Origin: a virus
Direction: 5' to 3' (one strand)
Length of the DNA stretch: 29,638 bases
IMG/VR virus record: IMGVR_UViG_3300025769_000578
Span: 1-29,638 of that record
Part shown: positions 22,362 to 28,973 of the stretch, one piece after another
Numbering within the stretch: the stretch's first letter is position 1
How the letters are laid out: each line of letters opens with the position of its first letter
The notes under the pieces: generated by a model
Told to the model about the DNA's origin: nothing
The model's database searches: none
What the model saw: only the letters and a program-made list of their open reading frames with translations
Made by a program: the position numbers and the translations under genes

Positions 22362-23698
22362 TATTCATCTCCCTCCAAAGCTTCTGCAAGTCTTGCTTTT
22401 TCTTTTGGATTGAGAGAAGGAGTAGGTCCGATTTTTAGCGTGCGCCAGTCCATTTCACTTGTGAAATCAGACATCGGACCATTCCTCATTTTTTTACACT
22501 CAAATGTAATACAGTTATCCTCTTGATCCCATGTTTCAAGAGAAAACGCAGAGTCTGCTGCATCAAGAATGCCTTTTGCGAAGCGCGCTTCGCCGGTTGC
22601 ATCAGTCTGGTATGGAGAGAAAATTAATATCTCATGTTCCTGGGCATACTGCTTTAGAGCCTTACTAACCTCTATCTGCTCTGTCCAGTCATATTGTCCA
22701 TTTCTACTAGGCATATGAGATCTCTTAACCTGGTTTAGATAGTCTACAATAACTACAGATATTTCCTGTGTTGCAATTCTATGTTCAATTTCTGACTTAA
22801 TCTTGGCAAGAGTAAGTGCTGGATCATAAACTATGTCTAATTGCAGATTCTTTTTCAACGGTAATTTAGTTACTTCCTTCTGAAAGTCTACAAAATTATT
22901 ATGTTTTAAGAAACTATTGAAAGCGTCTTGTGAATCTTCAAATCTTCCTGCTTGAAACTTTGCTAGAATTTGAAGCTCACTCTTAGAAATCATTCTAGAG
23001 TTTAAACGCTCAAGAGGAATCTCTGTAGCTATGGAAACCATACGTCTGAATACTTGTTCTTTTGTCATTTCTATACTGAAGTACAAAGAGCTATGTCCTT
23101 GCATGTATTGATTAACAGCAATATTACTACAAGTGAAAGACTTACCAGACCCTCTTCTACCGCCTAATAGTACTAGATCTTGTTTAGCAAATCTCAAGCC
23201 AGTATCATATTCAGAGTTTAAACCTAAATTTATGTAGTTCTTTAGCTCTTCTTCTGTTTGGAAAAGCTCTATCTTCTGCATACTAACAGAATCTACATCT
23301 AGCTCTACATTGTCTCTAACTTTTATAATTATATTTTCTAAGGCTTCGATATTCTCTTCCGCTCTAGACATTGCTACTGATCTGTCAAGATATGAGTCAA
23401 TTTCTGTTAGAACCATATCTTGAGTGTACTCATTTTTTAAGTATTCAAGCAGAAGATGAGCTTCAGAATCTACCTCTGTAGACTCTAAGGCCGCAAGTTT
23501 CTCTTTTACTTCTCTACTGGGTACACTAAGTTTTAGATCATCAAAGGAGGGAAGAGCGTTCTCTAAATCAAAGTGCTTAGAGATAGCCCTGAAAATTGAA
23601 TGAAATTCTTTAGGTAAATATTCAAGCCGTAAATTGCCCCAGGTTTCTATATCCTGTTCTCTAATAATTGTACTTATAAGAGCAGTGGCAATATTCAT
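22361..23698 (-). CDS. dnaB: Replicative DNA helicase, DnaB/gp41-like
   Basis: 445 residues. The N-terminal domain (about 1-145) is helical; the RecA-like domain has Walker A GGRRGSGKSFT (K186), the YFSIEMTKEQVFRRM segment typical of DnaB helicases, and Walker B VVIVDYLNQV. An unusual C-terminal tail rich in charge (NPKEKARLAEALEGDE) may bind SSB or primase. It forms a hexamer that unwinds DNA at the fork. No good ribosome site precedes the ATG. A five-codon frame (MLTVI) ends exactly at this ATG, with its TGA overlapping. The gene follows a hairpin terminator, so its expression may depend on readthrough. Confidence 0.94.
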   Translation of the reverse strand: MNIATALISTIIREQDIETWGNLRLEYLPKEFHSIFRAISKHFDLENALPSFDDLKLSVPSREVKEKLAALESTEVDSEAHLLLEYLKNEYTQDMVLTEIDSYLDRSVAMSRAEENIEALENIIIKVRDNVELDVDSVSMQKIELFQTEEELKNYINLGLNSEYDTGLRFAKQDLVLLGGRRGSGKSFTCSNIAVNQYMQGHSSLYFSIEMTKEQVFRRMVSIATEIPLERLNSRMISKSELQILAKFQAGRFEDSQDAFNSFLKHNNFVDFQKEVTKLPLKKNLQLDIVYDPALTLAKIKSEIEHRIATQEISVVIVDYLNQVKRSHMPSRNGQYDWTEQIEVSKALKQYAQEHEILIFSPYQTDATGEARFAKGILDAADSAFSLETWDQEDNCITFECKKMRNGPMSDFTSEMDWRTLKIGPTPSLNPKEKARLAEALEGDE

Positions 23699-23722
23699 AT
23701 AACTGTAAGCATTTTTTAGGCG

Positions 23723-23756
23723 TAAATAAAGGTGGGATGCAGAAGCACCCCACCTT
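23723..23756 (-). terminator. Terminator/attenuator between HTH protein and helicase genes
   Basis: In the minus-strand RNA: AAGGUGGGGUGC-UUCU-GCAUCCCACCUU (23756 to 23729), then UUUAUUU. The 12-bp stem is complete only with a G-U pair on the minus-strand RNA; on the plus strand that position is an A-C mismatch. This favours leftward function. It probably cuts transcription after the multi-HTH gene while letting part of it pass into the replication genes. Confidence 0.85.
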
Positions 23757-23775
23757 CAAAGTTAAGAAGAAACTA

Positions 23776-24489
23776 TTAGTTAGCTGCTTCTTTTTTGCTG
23801 GGGTAGTCTGCAGCTTGCAGACCTCGACGCGTAAGCATAGTCTTAACGCCTCGTACAGTCTTCCCAATCTCTTCGGCGATTTCGTCCACAGTCATTTCGC
23901 TTAGGTCCCCAAGATCTTCCAGAGGATCTGTAACAGACCCTTTCATATCACGCTGGGGAGGAATAGCTTCGATCTGCTTCGAACGAAGCAAAGATAAAGC
24001 CTTACCACGAATAGAGTTCACAGGTCGACCAAGAGCCTCTGCAATTTCTTCTACAAAAGCGCCGTCAGCAACCATACTCAAGAAGGTAGACTCTTCTTCA
24101 TCAGAATATGTTTTAGTGCTAGCAGGCTTTTCAGTCTTCTTAACATGGTCTGTGAGTTCCATGCTAAGAACTTTACCTTGAATTGATTTTGCTGAATATT
24201 TACCGCCAGCAAAAGCATCCGCAATTTCAGCATAGGTATACTGCCCAGAGTTAGACTCTACAAACTCACGAAGAGTGTCTTCCTCTGCTTCGCTAAAAGC
24301 ACGAGAAGAGCCCGTGGCTGCGGATTCTACTTCATAACCCATTTTACGAAGTTTAGACGATACAGAACGAGTGCTAGTATCAAGATTTGCCGCTGCTTCC
24401 GCAATAGTAGATTGCGAGACAGGGCTTTCGTCACCGACAAAAGTAGTGAGCGAGTCGGTACGCTCATCAGTCCACTTAGGTACTGCCAT
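23776..24489 (-). CDS. Multi-helix-turn-helix DNA-binding protein (four repeated units)
   Basis: 237 residues built from four degenerate HTH or SANT-like units: about 4-58 (WTDERTDSLTTFV ... RSVSSKLRKMGY), 64-118 (FSEAEEDTLREFV ... KSIQGKVLSMEL), 126-178 (YSDEEESTFLSMV ... NSIRGKALSLLR), and a shorter fourth (MTVDEIAEEIGKTVRGVKTM). Each unit ends in a recognition-helix-like SIxxKxxxM/L segment. It probably binds DNA, as a regulator or an abundant genome-coating protein. Local GC content and codon choice are higher and more regular than in its neighbours, and a strong GGAG site and a terminator directly behind it suggest high expression. A single unit of similar type occurs in the protein at 27699-28139. 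Confidence 0.7.
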   Translation of the reverse strand: MAVPKWTDERTDSLTTFVGDESPVSQSTIAEAAANLDTSTRSVSSKLRKMGYEVESAATGSSRAFSEAEEDTLREFVESNSGQYTYAEIADAFAGGKYSAKSIQGKVLSMELTDHVKKTEKPASTKTYSDEEESTFLSMVADGAFVEEIAEALGRPVNSIRGKALSLLRSKQIEAIPPQRDMKGSVTDPLEDLGDLSEMTVDEIAEEIGKTVRGVKTMLTRRGLQAADYPSKKEAAN

Positions 24490-24490
24490 A

Positions 24491-25237
24491 TTAAATCTCC
24501 AATAATTCTTTAATATCAGATATGATAATTATTCCCATTGCCTCAGCTTTTTTTGTTTTTGCGGAAGCAATATTACTTTCATTAACTAGATATTTAGTAT
24601 CTCTAGTAATGGATGTTTTTACTACGTAGCCTTTTTGTTGTAAAACTCCTTTTGCAATTTCTTTTGTTTTAAAAGAAAACAGTTTTCCAGTTATAACAAC
24701 AACGGGACCAGAAGTTATTTCTTCTTGTGTAGTCTTCCACTCAAAGGGAAGATTTTTGTACTTATACGCATATTCAGTATTAAACCAATGCATAAAGTTA
24801 AGTATCGTTTTTGCTCCTAGACCGGCTTCTAAAAGTTTTTGCTCTGTTACTTCTGTAATATTACTTATTTGAGAGCACAATTTCTCGGAAGCTGTTTTTC
24901 CAAATAAAGGAATAGAAAACGAACCTAAAAGGTTACTAAGACCCGCACTTTTGCTTTTCTCGATCTGATCCAATAATTTATCGGCTAGTGTAACACTATT
25001 CAGCTTACTTACTACATAGTCTCTATCTAATTCGTAAATATCTGATATATCGGATAGTTCCAGCGATGCAATAGTGGCAGGCCCTAGACCTTTAATTTTT
25101 AGTGAAGAAGCAAAATGAGAAATAATTTTGCGACTTTTATCCGCACAATCACTGTTTCTACAGTACAGAAGATCATTTACCCATACAAGCTCAGAGTTAC
25201 ACCCTGGACAATGTGTAGGCGGCAAAATTTCTTTCAA
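24491..25237 (-). CDS. ligA: NAD-dependent DNA ligase, C-terminal part (Zn finger, HhH, BRCT), separate gene
   Basis: 248 residues from a TTG at 25237. A longer frame reaches back to 25294, but it would translate the promoter itself; the TTG has GGGGAAGAAG upstream and lies about 22 nt after the expected transcription start. Domains: four-Cys zinc finger (C10, C13, C26, C31), helix-hairpin-helix repeats (about 45-165, including LKIKGLGPATIASL and LLGSFSIPLFGKTAS), and a C-terminal BRCT domain (about 178-248, VVVITGKLFSFKTKE). These are exactly the parts missing from the gene at 25298-26251. The two halves should assemble into one DNA ligase that seals nicks. The stop is 1 nt before the next ATG. 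Confidence 0.88.
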   Translation of the reverse strand: MKEILPPTHCPGCNSELVWVNDLLYCRNSDCADKSRKIISHFASSLKIKGLGPATIASLELSDISDIYELDRDYVVSKLNSVTLADKLLDQIEKSKSAGLSNLLGSFSIPLFGKTASEKLCSQISNITEVTEQKLLEAGLGAKTILNFMHWFNTEYAYKYKNLPFEWKTTQEEITSGPVVVITGKLFSFKTKEIAKGVLQQKGYVVKTSITRDTKYLVNESNIASAKTKKAEAMGIIIISDIKELLEI

Positions 25238-25265
25238 GTTACTTCTTCCCCAAAAATGAATATAT

Positions 25266-25294
25266 ATTATACATAAATCAACAAAAGATGTCAA
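25266..25294 (-). promoter_or_regulatory. Perfect sigma-70 promoter between the two ligase genes
   Basis: Minus strand: TTGACA (25294-25289), 17-nt spacer, TATAAT (25271-25266), both perfect. It starts 3 nt after the stop of the N-terminal ligase gene. Expected start point is near 25259. Confidence 0.92.
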
Positions 25295-25297
25295 GAA

Positions 25298-26251
25298 TTA
25301 TTTTTCTATACGTCTTGTAATTCTAGGTATAATATCGCCAGATCTTATTACTTCTACTTTACAGCCTATTTCCAAGTTTAAAGATCTGATATACTCTATA
25401 TTATGTAAAGTAGCTTTTGTTATTCTAGCTCCGTCTATTTCTATAGGATCTAATATCCCCACGGGGGATACTACTCCACTTTTTCCAGTCTGCCAGATAA
25501 CATTTATAAGAGTTGTTACTTTGCCTTCTTTTCTAGTTTTTAAGGCAAAAGAACCTCTTGGATGATGAGATGTCCATCCTTGTTTTTCATAGTCTTGATT
25601 ATTATCAATTCTGAACACAATTCCATCTCTAGGAAACTGCTCATATTTATCTGCCGTGGAAACGGAGAACCCGTTTTCAGCAAAAAATATCATGTCTTCT
25701 GAGAAAGAAGTTGTTATATATGGATAACACCCATGTACAATAAAGGACAGATCACGAGAGAGAAACTCATCTATGCTTTTAAGATTTAGGGAACCAGCAG
25801 CATAGTTTCTAGAGTTTGGTATTGACTTGGGAGAAACTATCTCTCCCGTGATCTGTATAGGTTGACTACTAAAAGATATTCTTTTAGGAACTAAGTTTTT
25901 AGCAAGGAACTTATCGGTAACATCAATACCATATTTTCCGTCACCCCTAGTCAGCACTTGTACTAAGTATCCGTTACTATAAGTAACGGCAACAGACGCA
26001 CCGTCTAGTTTTGGACTTGCAACTATTTTTCCTTTATAGGAAGATAAAGGATTTTGCCCTTGATCTTCATAGTGTTTTTGCAAACTGTATAAAGGATGTG
26101 TGTGCTTAACTTTTCCGTTACTATTATCAAGTTGATAACCTACTTCTTTCCAACTAGCCTGCTCTGCGAGAGCATCAAACTCTTCATCAGACATAATCGG
26201 GGAGCCTTCATAATAGTGTCTGGCTGCTTTTTGTAGTAGTTTAATCAACAA
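25298..26251 (-). CDS. ligA: NAD-dependent DNA ligase, N-terminal part (adenylation + OB fold), separate gene
   Basis: 317 residues with a TTG start and AAGGA upstream. A shortened Ia (NAD-binding) region is present: YYEGSPIMSDEEFDAL and HTHPLYSLQKHY. The adenylation domain has the nucleophile K81 in SPKLDGAS, followed by LTRGDGKYGIDVT, QITGEIV, SRNYAAGSL and FALKTRKE. The OB fold runs from about 250 to the end (VIWQTGKSGVVSPVG ... SGDIIPRI), and the protein stops where a complete LigA would continue into its zinc finger. It can probably self-adenylate, but it needs the partner gene for full DNA clamping. The two genes lie in the same reading frame, divided by one TAA and about 60 nt. Confidence 0.9.
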   Translation of the reverse strand: MLIKLLQKAARHYYEGSPIMSDEEFDALAEQASWKEVGYQLDNSNGKVKHTHPLYSLQKHYEDQGQNPLSSYKGKIVASPKLDGASVAVTYSNGYLVQVLTRGDGKYGIDVTDKFLAKNLVPKRISFSSQPIQITGEIVSPKSIPNSRNYAAGSLNLKSIDEFLSRDLSFIVHGCYPYITTSFSEDMIFFAENGFSVSTADKYEQFPRDGIVFRIDNNQDYEKQGWTSHHPRGSFALKTRKEGKVTTLINVIWQTGKSGVVSPVGILDPIEIDGARITKATLHNIEYIRSLNLEIGCKVEVIRSGDIIPRITRRIEK

Positions 26252-26287
26252 AAATAAATTCCTTAGTTATAATTAAATTCAGAAAGT

Positions 26288-26316
26288 ATTATCTCAGAAT
26301 TTAAACAAGAAGTCAA
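26288..26316 (-). promoter_or_regulatory. Sigma-70 promoter upstream of ligase N-terminal gene
   Basis: Minus strand: TTGACT (26316-26311), 17-nt spacer, GATAAT (26293-26288), with AAAAATATTTC directly upstream. Expected start point is near 26281, about 30 nt before the TTG start at 26251. Confidence 0.85.
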
Positions 26317-26329
26317 GAAATATTTTTAA

Positions 26330-26629
26330 CTATGATTGATACAGTTCTTCAAACATATCGCTAAAATATTCCATAATCTTACTTCTGCTTTCTGCTAGAG
26401 ATAAAATCTCTACTAAGCCAGTAAATAGCTCGTAAGAATTAGCTAAATCTAAAGGTACGGAAATCCCTTTAGAAGAAGGCAAACTATCTCCATCAAAATT
26501 TAAATAGTATTCTCTAAGATGTAAGTATTCTTTTCCATTAAATGTATTAATAGTAAGTTTCACTTGTCTACCATCTTCGTACTCATGTACTATTCTGCTG
26601 TATTGTTCAATAGACTCTTTTTCATACAT
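26330..26629 (-). CDS. PC4-like (transcriptional coactivator p15) ssDNA-binding domain protein
   Basis: 99 residues. The core RQVKLTINTFNGKEYLHLRE, then YYLNFDGDSLPSSKGISVPL, has the PC4/SUB1 pattern: basic strand, G-K-x-Y-hydrophobic-x-h-R-E, a short loop, and PS/TxKGISh. The C-terminal helix (LFTGLVEILSLAESRSK) would form the dimer. PC4-fold proteins bind ssDNA or melted duplex and act in transcription or replication; in phages such proteins may serve as regulators or accessory SSBs. It overlaps the upstream gene by 8 nt, and a promoter follows the stop. Confidence 0.7.
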   Translation of the reverse strand: MYEKESIEQYSRIVHEYEDGRQVKLTINTFNGKEYLHLREYYLNFDGDSLPSSKGISVPLDLANSYELFTGLVEILSLAESRSKIMEYFSDMFEELYQS

Positions 26630-26900
26630 TATTTGCTCCTCCGTTCTTTAGAATGGAGGACAGAGGGACTATACTTGTAATACTGTCTGGTTTTAACAGG
26701 CGGTATGAGTCAGTGTCCCAACAAAAAAGAAGAATATTCTCAGAGGTTTCTTTGGCTCTGTTCTTCTTTTCTTGAATGTATGGAGTAGTAAAATCTAAAG
26801 TACATACATTATATTTGAGCTTATTTGAGTTAGTACTCCTATAGGTAATTATGGCGTCGCCACACCTTTCTATAAGCTCTTTAGCTTCTATTTTATTCAT
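26622..26900 (-). CDS. Small SH3-like beta-barrel protein, unknown
   Basis: 92 residues from the ATG at 26900; a TTG at 26912 would add four residues but lies in the loop of a hairpin. The pattern AIITYRSTNSNKLKYNVCTL, then ILLFCWDTDSYRLLKPDSIT, is beta-rich and recalls small SH3-like phage proteins that take Arg/Lys-rich strands; this is a tentative fold reading. Function unknown. Overlaps the PC4-like gene by 8 nt. The start codon is directly against the stem of the hairpin at 26901-26929. Confidence 0.65.
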   Translation of the reverse strand: MNKIEAKELIERCGDAIITYRSTNSNKLKYNVCTLDFTTPYIQEKKNRAKETSENILLFCWDTDSYRLLKPDSITSIVPLSSILKNGGANNV

Positions 26901-26929
26901 GCGGATTTCCAACTAATTAAAAAATCCGC
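26901..26929 (-). promoter_or_regulatory. Hairpin abutting a start codon
   Basis: Minus-strand RNA: GCGGAUUU (26929-26922), 13-nt loop, AAAUCCGC (26908-26901), then AUG immediately. The only purine-rich stretch that could act as ribosome site (GGAAA) lies in the loop and right stem. No U-run follows. It may control translation of the SH3-like gene, or stabilise the 3' end of the upstream gene. Confidence 0.5.
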
Positions 26930-26940
26930 AACTCACTTAG

Positions 26941-27696
26941 TTACTTTTTTGGGGGGTCTAACTCTATTGCATGATATATCGGTGTTTTTTCCGGCATTTC
27001 TTGATAGAGTCTTTTGTTCAGGTCTTCAATAGATACATAGTCCAAGTATGTATTTATCTTAGAGTCTGGACTCATGGAATAAATTTTTATTCCTAAAGGT
27101 TTACACATTAGATGAAACTTATATAGATATGTACTTAACTGATTATATAAATCAGTGTTCCACTGCCTTTGTTTATCAGACAGCTTCATATCATCAAAGT
27201 AATCTCCGTTTTGTAAACTAAAATCGCACCCTACTAGATATATTTCTCTGTGTCCCATCCACATTATAATATTCAGCATGGTTGCAAAAGAGTTTTGGTG
27301 CCAGACAAATTTTCCTTCTTCTGTAAGATCGGAAAAAATATCATAAACTCCCTCTGCTTTTTTAAGGGTTGCGTAATACATATTATGAAGCTTAAATAGC
27401 TTAACTCCATTATATGTTCTATTTTGATAGCCTCCTCGTAGTATTTTTATAAAGGGCTCAAAGAAGAGATCTCTATTGTAACAATGAGGATCATCCATAC
27501 CAACCCAAACATCTGGCTTAATTTTAGGGTAAACATTGTTCAGCCCAAAAATTACCTTTTTAGGCCCAGGAAGTAGTGAAGAATCTATTTTGTTAAAGGA
27601 CGGGCCACCACAGACAAGTATAGCTACAGAAGAGCTATACAGTCTGTGAAAACTAGAGGAGTGCCAAGCTCCTCTATTGAAGTAAAGCAGGGACAT
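26941..27696 (-). CDS. MptE-like / DUF115-type Rossmann-fold protein
   Basis: 251 residues. AILVCGGPSFNKID (about 25-38) with FGLNNVYPKIKPDVWVGMDD resembles the start of MptE-like and CST-type sialyltransferase-like proteins, where a Gly/Pro/Ser loop binds a nucleotide-linked donor. NSFATMLNIIMWMGHREIYL and VGCDFSL follow, also typical of this group. It may transfer a pyrophosphate or sugar group; the substrate cannot be told. In phages such genes may act in glycan or nucleotide modification. The start is 2 nt after the stop of the HTH gene with no clear ribosome site, so coupling is likely. Its 3' end has a C6A6G run just before the stop. Confidence 0.65.
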   Translation of the reverse strand: MSLLYFNRGAWHSSSFHRLYSSSVAILVCGGPSFNKIDSSLLPGPKKVIFGLNNVYPKIKPDVWVGMDDPHCYNRDLFFEPFIKILRGGYQNRTYNGVKLFKLHNMYYATLKKAEGVYDIFSDLTEEGKFVWHQNSFATMLNIIMWMGHREIYLVGCDFSLQNGDYFDDMKLSDKQRQWNTDLYNQLSTYLYKFHLMCKPLGIKIYSMSPDSKINTYLDYVSIEDLNKRLYQEMPEKTPIYHAIELDPPKK

Positions 27697-27698
27697 TA

Positions 27699-28139
27699 TT
27701 AGCCATTAATAGAAGTAATGACTGAAGTAAAATATGCCGCAGCTTTACCAGTAAGTTTGCTTACTACTGCGTCATCTACTTCTTGCCCAGCATCTACGAG
27801 TGCCTTTTCCAAGGCTTCGATGGCTGCTGCTTTTGATACTCGACTAGAGCTTGAACTAGAAGAAGAGCTTGACGCCCCTGGGGTCTTCTTAACATATACT
27901 CCAGCTTTGGTTAAAATCATACGAACACCGTTCGGGCTCTCTTCTACTTCATCTGCGATTTGTTTAACAATCTCCATTGAAGTTTCGGGAGTTGGGTTTT
28001 CGCTTTCATACATCTCAATTACTTGGGCTTTCTTATCTTCATCCCACGCCATTCTACTGTTTCTCCGTTTTGGTTTTCCATAATATCCTGGGCAAGTACC
28101 CAGTTTGTCAAGTTGTTGTCTATAAAATCGGTCGCCCAC
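27699..28139 (-). CDS. HTH protein with ten-serine linker
   Basis: 146 residues with a GTG start and AAAGGA upstream. Three parts: a basic N-terminus with CPGYYGKPKRRNSR; a helix-turn-helix-like unit (about 30-88, AWDEDKKAQVIEMY ... VKQIADEVEESPNGVRMILT) similar to the units of the multi-HTH protein at 23776-24489; and, after a run of ten Ser (about 91-100), a helical C-terminal domain (AAIEALEKALVDAGQEVDD). The Ser run uses mixed TCN and AGY codons, so it is not a slippage product. Probably a DNA-binding regulator or nucleoid-type protein. First gene after its own promoter. Confidence 0.65.
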   Translation of the reverse strand: MGDRFYRQQLDKLGTCPGYYGKPKRRNSRMAWDEDKKAQVIEMYESENPTPETSMEIVKQIADEVEESPNGVRMILTKAGVYVKKTPGASSSSSSSSSSRVSKAAAIEALEKALVDAGQEVDDAVVSKLTGKAAAYFTSVITSING

Positions 28140-28165
28140 TGGTTTCCTTTAATTTATAAAAACAT

Positions 28166-28194
28166 ATTATGATATAATTTAACAAAAAAGTCAA
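28166..28194 (-). promoter_or_regulatory. Sigma-70 promoter upstream of poly-Ser HTH gene
   Basis: Minus strand: TTGACT (28194-28189), 17-nt spacer, CATAAT (28171-28166), with AAAAATATTTC directly upstream. The TGA stop of the methyltransferase (28193-28191) is inside the -35 box. Expected start point is near 28159, about 20 nt before the GTG. Confidence 0.85.
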
Positions 28195-28973
28195 GAAATA
28201 TTTTTCGTTTTCTTGTTAATATACGCTTGAATTATCTCACCTTGAGTAACTGTAGGAGCTAGAGCTGTGTCAAAGGCACAACTCAAATCAAGGTTTTCAA
28301 ATATTTCTATAGCACTTTCATTTAGTATTTGAATAAATACATATTGAGTGATAGGAGTTGCGTCTTCTGGGAAGACTACCTCTCCTACGGATTTGTATCC
28401 GGTTCTACGTATAGCAATGTCGGCTTTATTTAAGTCAAATGACTTTCCTTGCGCTACAATATTAAAGTCAGGATGAGAAGAGGGCAATACTACTTTTTTT
28501 CTTTTGTAATCTCGTCGTTCCCATACTTGCCACACTGTTCTTATTTTCTCGGCTCCTCCTATAAAAATCCCGACATCAAGCAGCTCTTCATCTAATAGAT
28601 GAAAGTATTCATTTAATTGGTTTACGATGTACGCTTTTCTAAACGAGCGAGGAATAATAAAAGCAATTTTGTAACAATATTTAGCACAAGCATTAAAGAA
28701 CTCAATTGCTCCTTGGGCACGATATCCAAAAGGTGGATTACCAACTGCAATTATTTTTTTATCTGTAGGTAGTTTCACTGTAAGAAAATCTTGCTGAATT
28801 ACCCCAGGACACTTAGGTTCGAGATCATACCCAAGCTTATTAGCTGGCATAATATTATAGAAACTTCCTGACCCTGCCGAAGGCTCTAGCCATATATCAG
28901 GGCTCTCTTCTTGCAGAGTAGAAAGTAGTCTAGAAGCTACTTCGGGATTAGTATAAAATTGGTCTAAACTCAT
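28191..28973 (-). CDS. DNA N6-adenine-type methyltransferase
   Basis: 260 residues. It starts with DQFYTNPEVA, the usual motif X of adenine methyltransferases. Motif I is EPSAGSGSF at 30-38 (SAM binding); motif IV is GNPPFG (N79-F82), the catalytic N/D-PP-Y/F. The order X-I-IV places the target-recognition region at the C-terminal end (about 150-260). It would methylate adenine in a specific sequence; the target is not readable. Its start overlaps the stop of the nuclease gene by 4 nt (ATGA), so the pair resembles a type II restriction-modification unit. Confidence 0.87.
   Translation of the reverse strand: MSLDQFYTNPEVASRLLSTLQEESPDIWLEPSAGSGSFYNIMPANKLGYDLEPKCPGVIQQDFLTVKLPTDKKIIAVGNPPFGYRAQGAIEFFNACAKYCYKIAFIIPRSFRKAYIVNQLNEYFHLLDEELLDVGIFIGGAEKIRTVWQVWERRDYKRKKVVLPSSHPDFNIVAQGKSFDLNKADIAIRRTGYKSVGEVVFPEDATPITQYVFIQILNESAIEIFENLDLSCAFDTALAPTVTQGEIIQAYINKKTKNIS

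Noticed and set aside
23693-23713. Five-codon frame MLTVI overlapping the helicase start
   Set aside because: There is no ribosome site, and such short frames are expected by chance. It is noted in the helicase entry only.
25238-25300. Ligase split as a simple frameshift or sequencing error
   Set aside because: Both halves are in the same frame, the break holds a perfect promoter and a ribosome site, and its position matches a domain border. A point error would not produce this.
26935-26956. A-AAA-AAG slippery site plus downstream hairpin at the end of the MptE-like gene (programmed -1 frameshift)
   Set aside because: A -1 shift adds only three residues before a TGA and does not reach the next gene, so no fusion product results.
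27718-28159. Plus-strand frames opposite the poly-Ser HTH gene
   Set aside because: They are shadows of the Ser/Ala/Glu-rich minus-strand gene and have no start signals.
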